From: Gammaproteobacteria bacterium
GTDB taxonomy: Bacteria > Pseudomonadota > Gammaproteobacteria > Enterobacterales > Kangiellaceae
Assembly: GCA_013372875.1 (NCBI GenBank)
Contig: JABXIW010000051.1
Coordinates: 1-12,201, forward strand
DNA: 12,201 nt
Direction: 5' to 3'
A program made the position numbers and the translations under genes. Shown in pieces: positions 11,652 through 12,201 of this stretch (its first letter is position 1; each line of letters opens with the position of its first letter). Under the pieces are notes generated by a model that saw only the letters and a list, made by a program, of their open reading frames with translations, did no database searches and had not been told where the DNA came from.

Positions 11652-12201
11652 CTAAGCCACTTGCTCGGATTTAAAATTACCAAGCAGCGCGTCATACAAC
11701 TCGTGATCACTCAACACACCAACTAACTTATTGTCTTCCACCATCAAGAGTGGTTGATTACTGCGCTGCTTAAGCTCTATCGCTTCGCGCATGCTGATGT
11801 TCGGATTAACCTGTACCAGTGAGTTGGCTTCAACATCATCGAGGTTCGATGATTCGCTCACCCACTGAATCAGTGACTGTTCAGAGTCCGACAAACTCAG
11901 ACCTTTAGGCTCTTGCGTCACCCAAATTTCTTTATCAGGACAAATAAGCACACGCTCTTCTTCACGTACCAGAACATCACTCGACTTCATTAACGAACGA
12001 CCTTTAAGCACATTCAGAGGATTCGTGTGGGCAACAAAGTCCGCCACATAATCGGTTTCTGGAGCCAGAATGATCTGCTCTGGTTTGCCATGCTGAATCA
12101 GTTTCCCCGACTCCATAATGGCAATGTTGTTACCAATTTTAAGCGCTTCATCTAAATCATGACTCACGAACAAAATCGTTTTGTTGAGCTTTTCTTGCAG
12201 C
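11652..12201 (-). CDS. choV: Glycine betaine/choline ABC transporter ATP-binding protein, C-terminal part
   Basis: The frame enters from the right edge without a start inside the window and ends at TAG 11652, leaving 183 codons. The visible part begins LQEKLNKTILFVSHDLDEAL, with the H-loop histidine in VSHD. It continues with the end of the nucleotide-binding domain (GKLIQHGKPEQII, then DYVADFVAHTNPLNVL). The last roughly 55 residues (LVQVNPNISMREAI to the end) form a CBS-like regulatory module, typical of ProV/OpuA-type ATPases that power uptake of glycine betaine or choline. Walker A, Walker B and the ABC signature lie outside the window. In Vibrio the choline transporter gene choV usually ends the bet-cho osmoprotection operon, and the end here next to a terminator fits this. 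ProV for glycine betaine or proline is the alternative, so the symbol is tentative. Confidence 0.8.
   Translation of the reverse strand, partial: LQEKLNKTILFVSHDLDEALKIGNNIAIMESGKLIQHGKPEQIILAPETDYVADFVAHTNPLNVLKGRSLMKSSDVLVREEERVLICPDKEIWVTQEPKGLSLSDSEQSLIQWVSESSNLDDVEANSLVQVNPNISMREAIELKQRSNQPLLMVEDNKLVGVLSDHELYDALLGNFKSEQVA

Overview
The window looks like chromosomal DNA of a marine Vibrio, probably of the Harveyi clade (V. parahaemolyticus, V. alginolyticus, V. campbellii). The evidence is moderate GC content, Vibrio-like proteins (DUF2804, NfeD/slipin, an NfsB-type nitroreductase, and a ChoV/ProV ATPase that normally ends a choline uptake operon) and a good CRP site. The species call comes from protein recognition by memory, not from a database search. 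No mobile element, CRISPR array, rRNA or tRNA was found.

Layout. 1-412: 5' part of a DUF2804 gene on the minus strand, with a CRP-like site and a GTTAAC pair upstream. 413-4288: three minus-strand genes read in the order di-heme cytochrome c peroxidase, hybrid histidine kinase (8-base overlap), OsmC-type peroxide reductase. 4289-4911: a non-coding stretch that hides a 40-residue membrane protein gene (4470-4592, minus), a likely terminator and a perfect 16-base palindrome. 4912-7635: a 907-residue CHASE4-PAS-GGDEF-EAL protein with a degenerate GGDEF motif and an intact EAL domain, followed by a strong terminator. 7835-10009: an NfeD membrane protease and slipin pair on the plus strand. 10010-10136: a long-range stem between convergent genes. 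10137-10565: a single-domain bacterial globin (minus), divergent from an NfsB-like nitroreductase (10880-11536, plus). A strong terminator follows, and the window closes with the 3' part of a glycine betaine/choline ABC transporter ATPase (minus).

How the genes may work together. The most striking unit is the periplasmic peroxidase translationally coupled to a membrane hybrid kinase, with a thiol peroxidase gene downstream. This suggests a periplasmic redox or peroxide sensing and defence module whose phosphoryl output leaves through the kinase's own HPt domain to a regulator encoded elsewhere. The globin and nitroreductase share a divergent control region. The globin promoter there is overlaid by a perfect inverted repeat and a nearby direct repeat, so the pair may respond to nitrosative or redox stress. 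The EAL protein would lower cyclic di-GMP in response to a periplasmic signal. NfeD and slipin form a known membrane protease/scaffold pair. Four start codons were set from ribosome binding sites rather than the longest frame (OsmC, NfeD, globin, nitroreductase).
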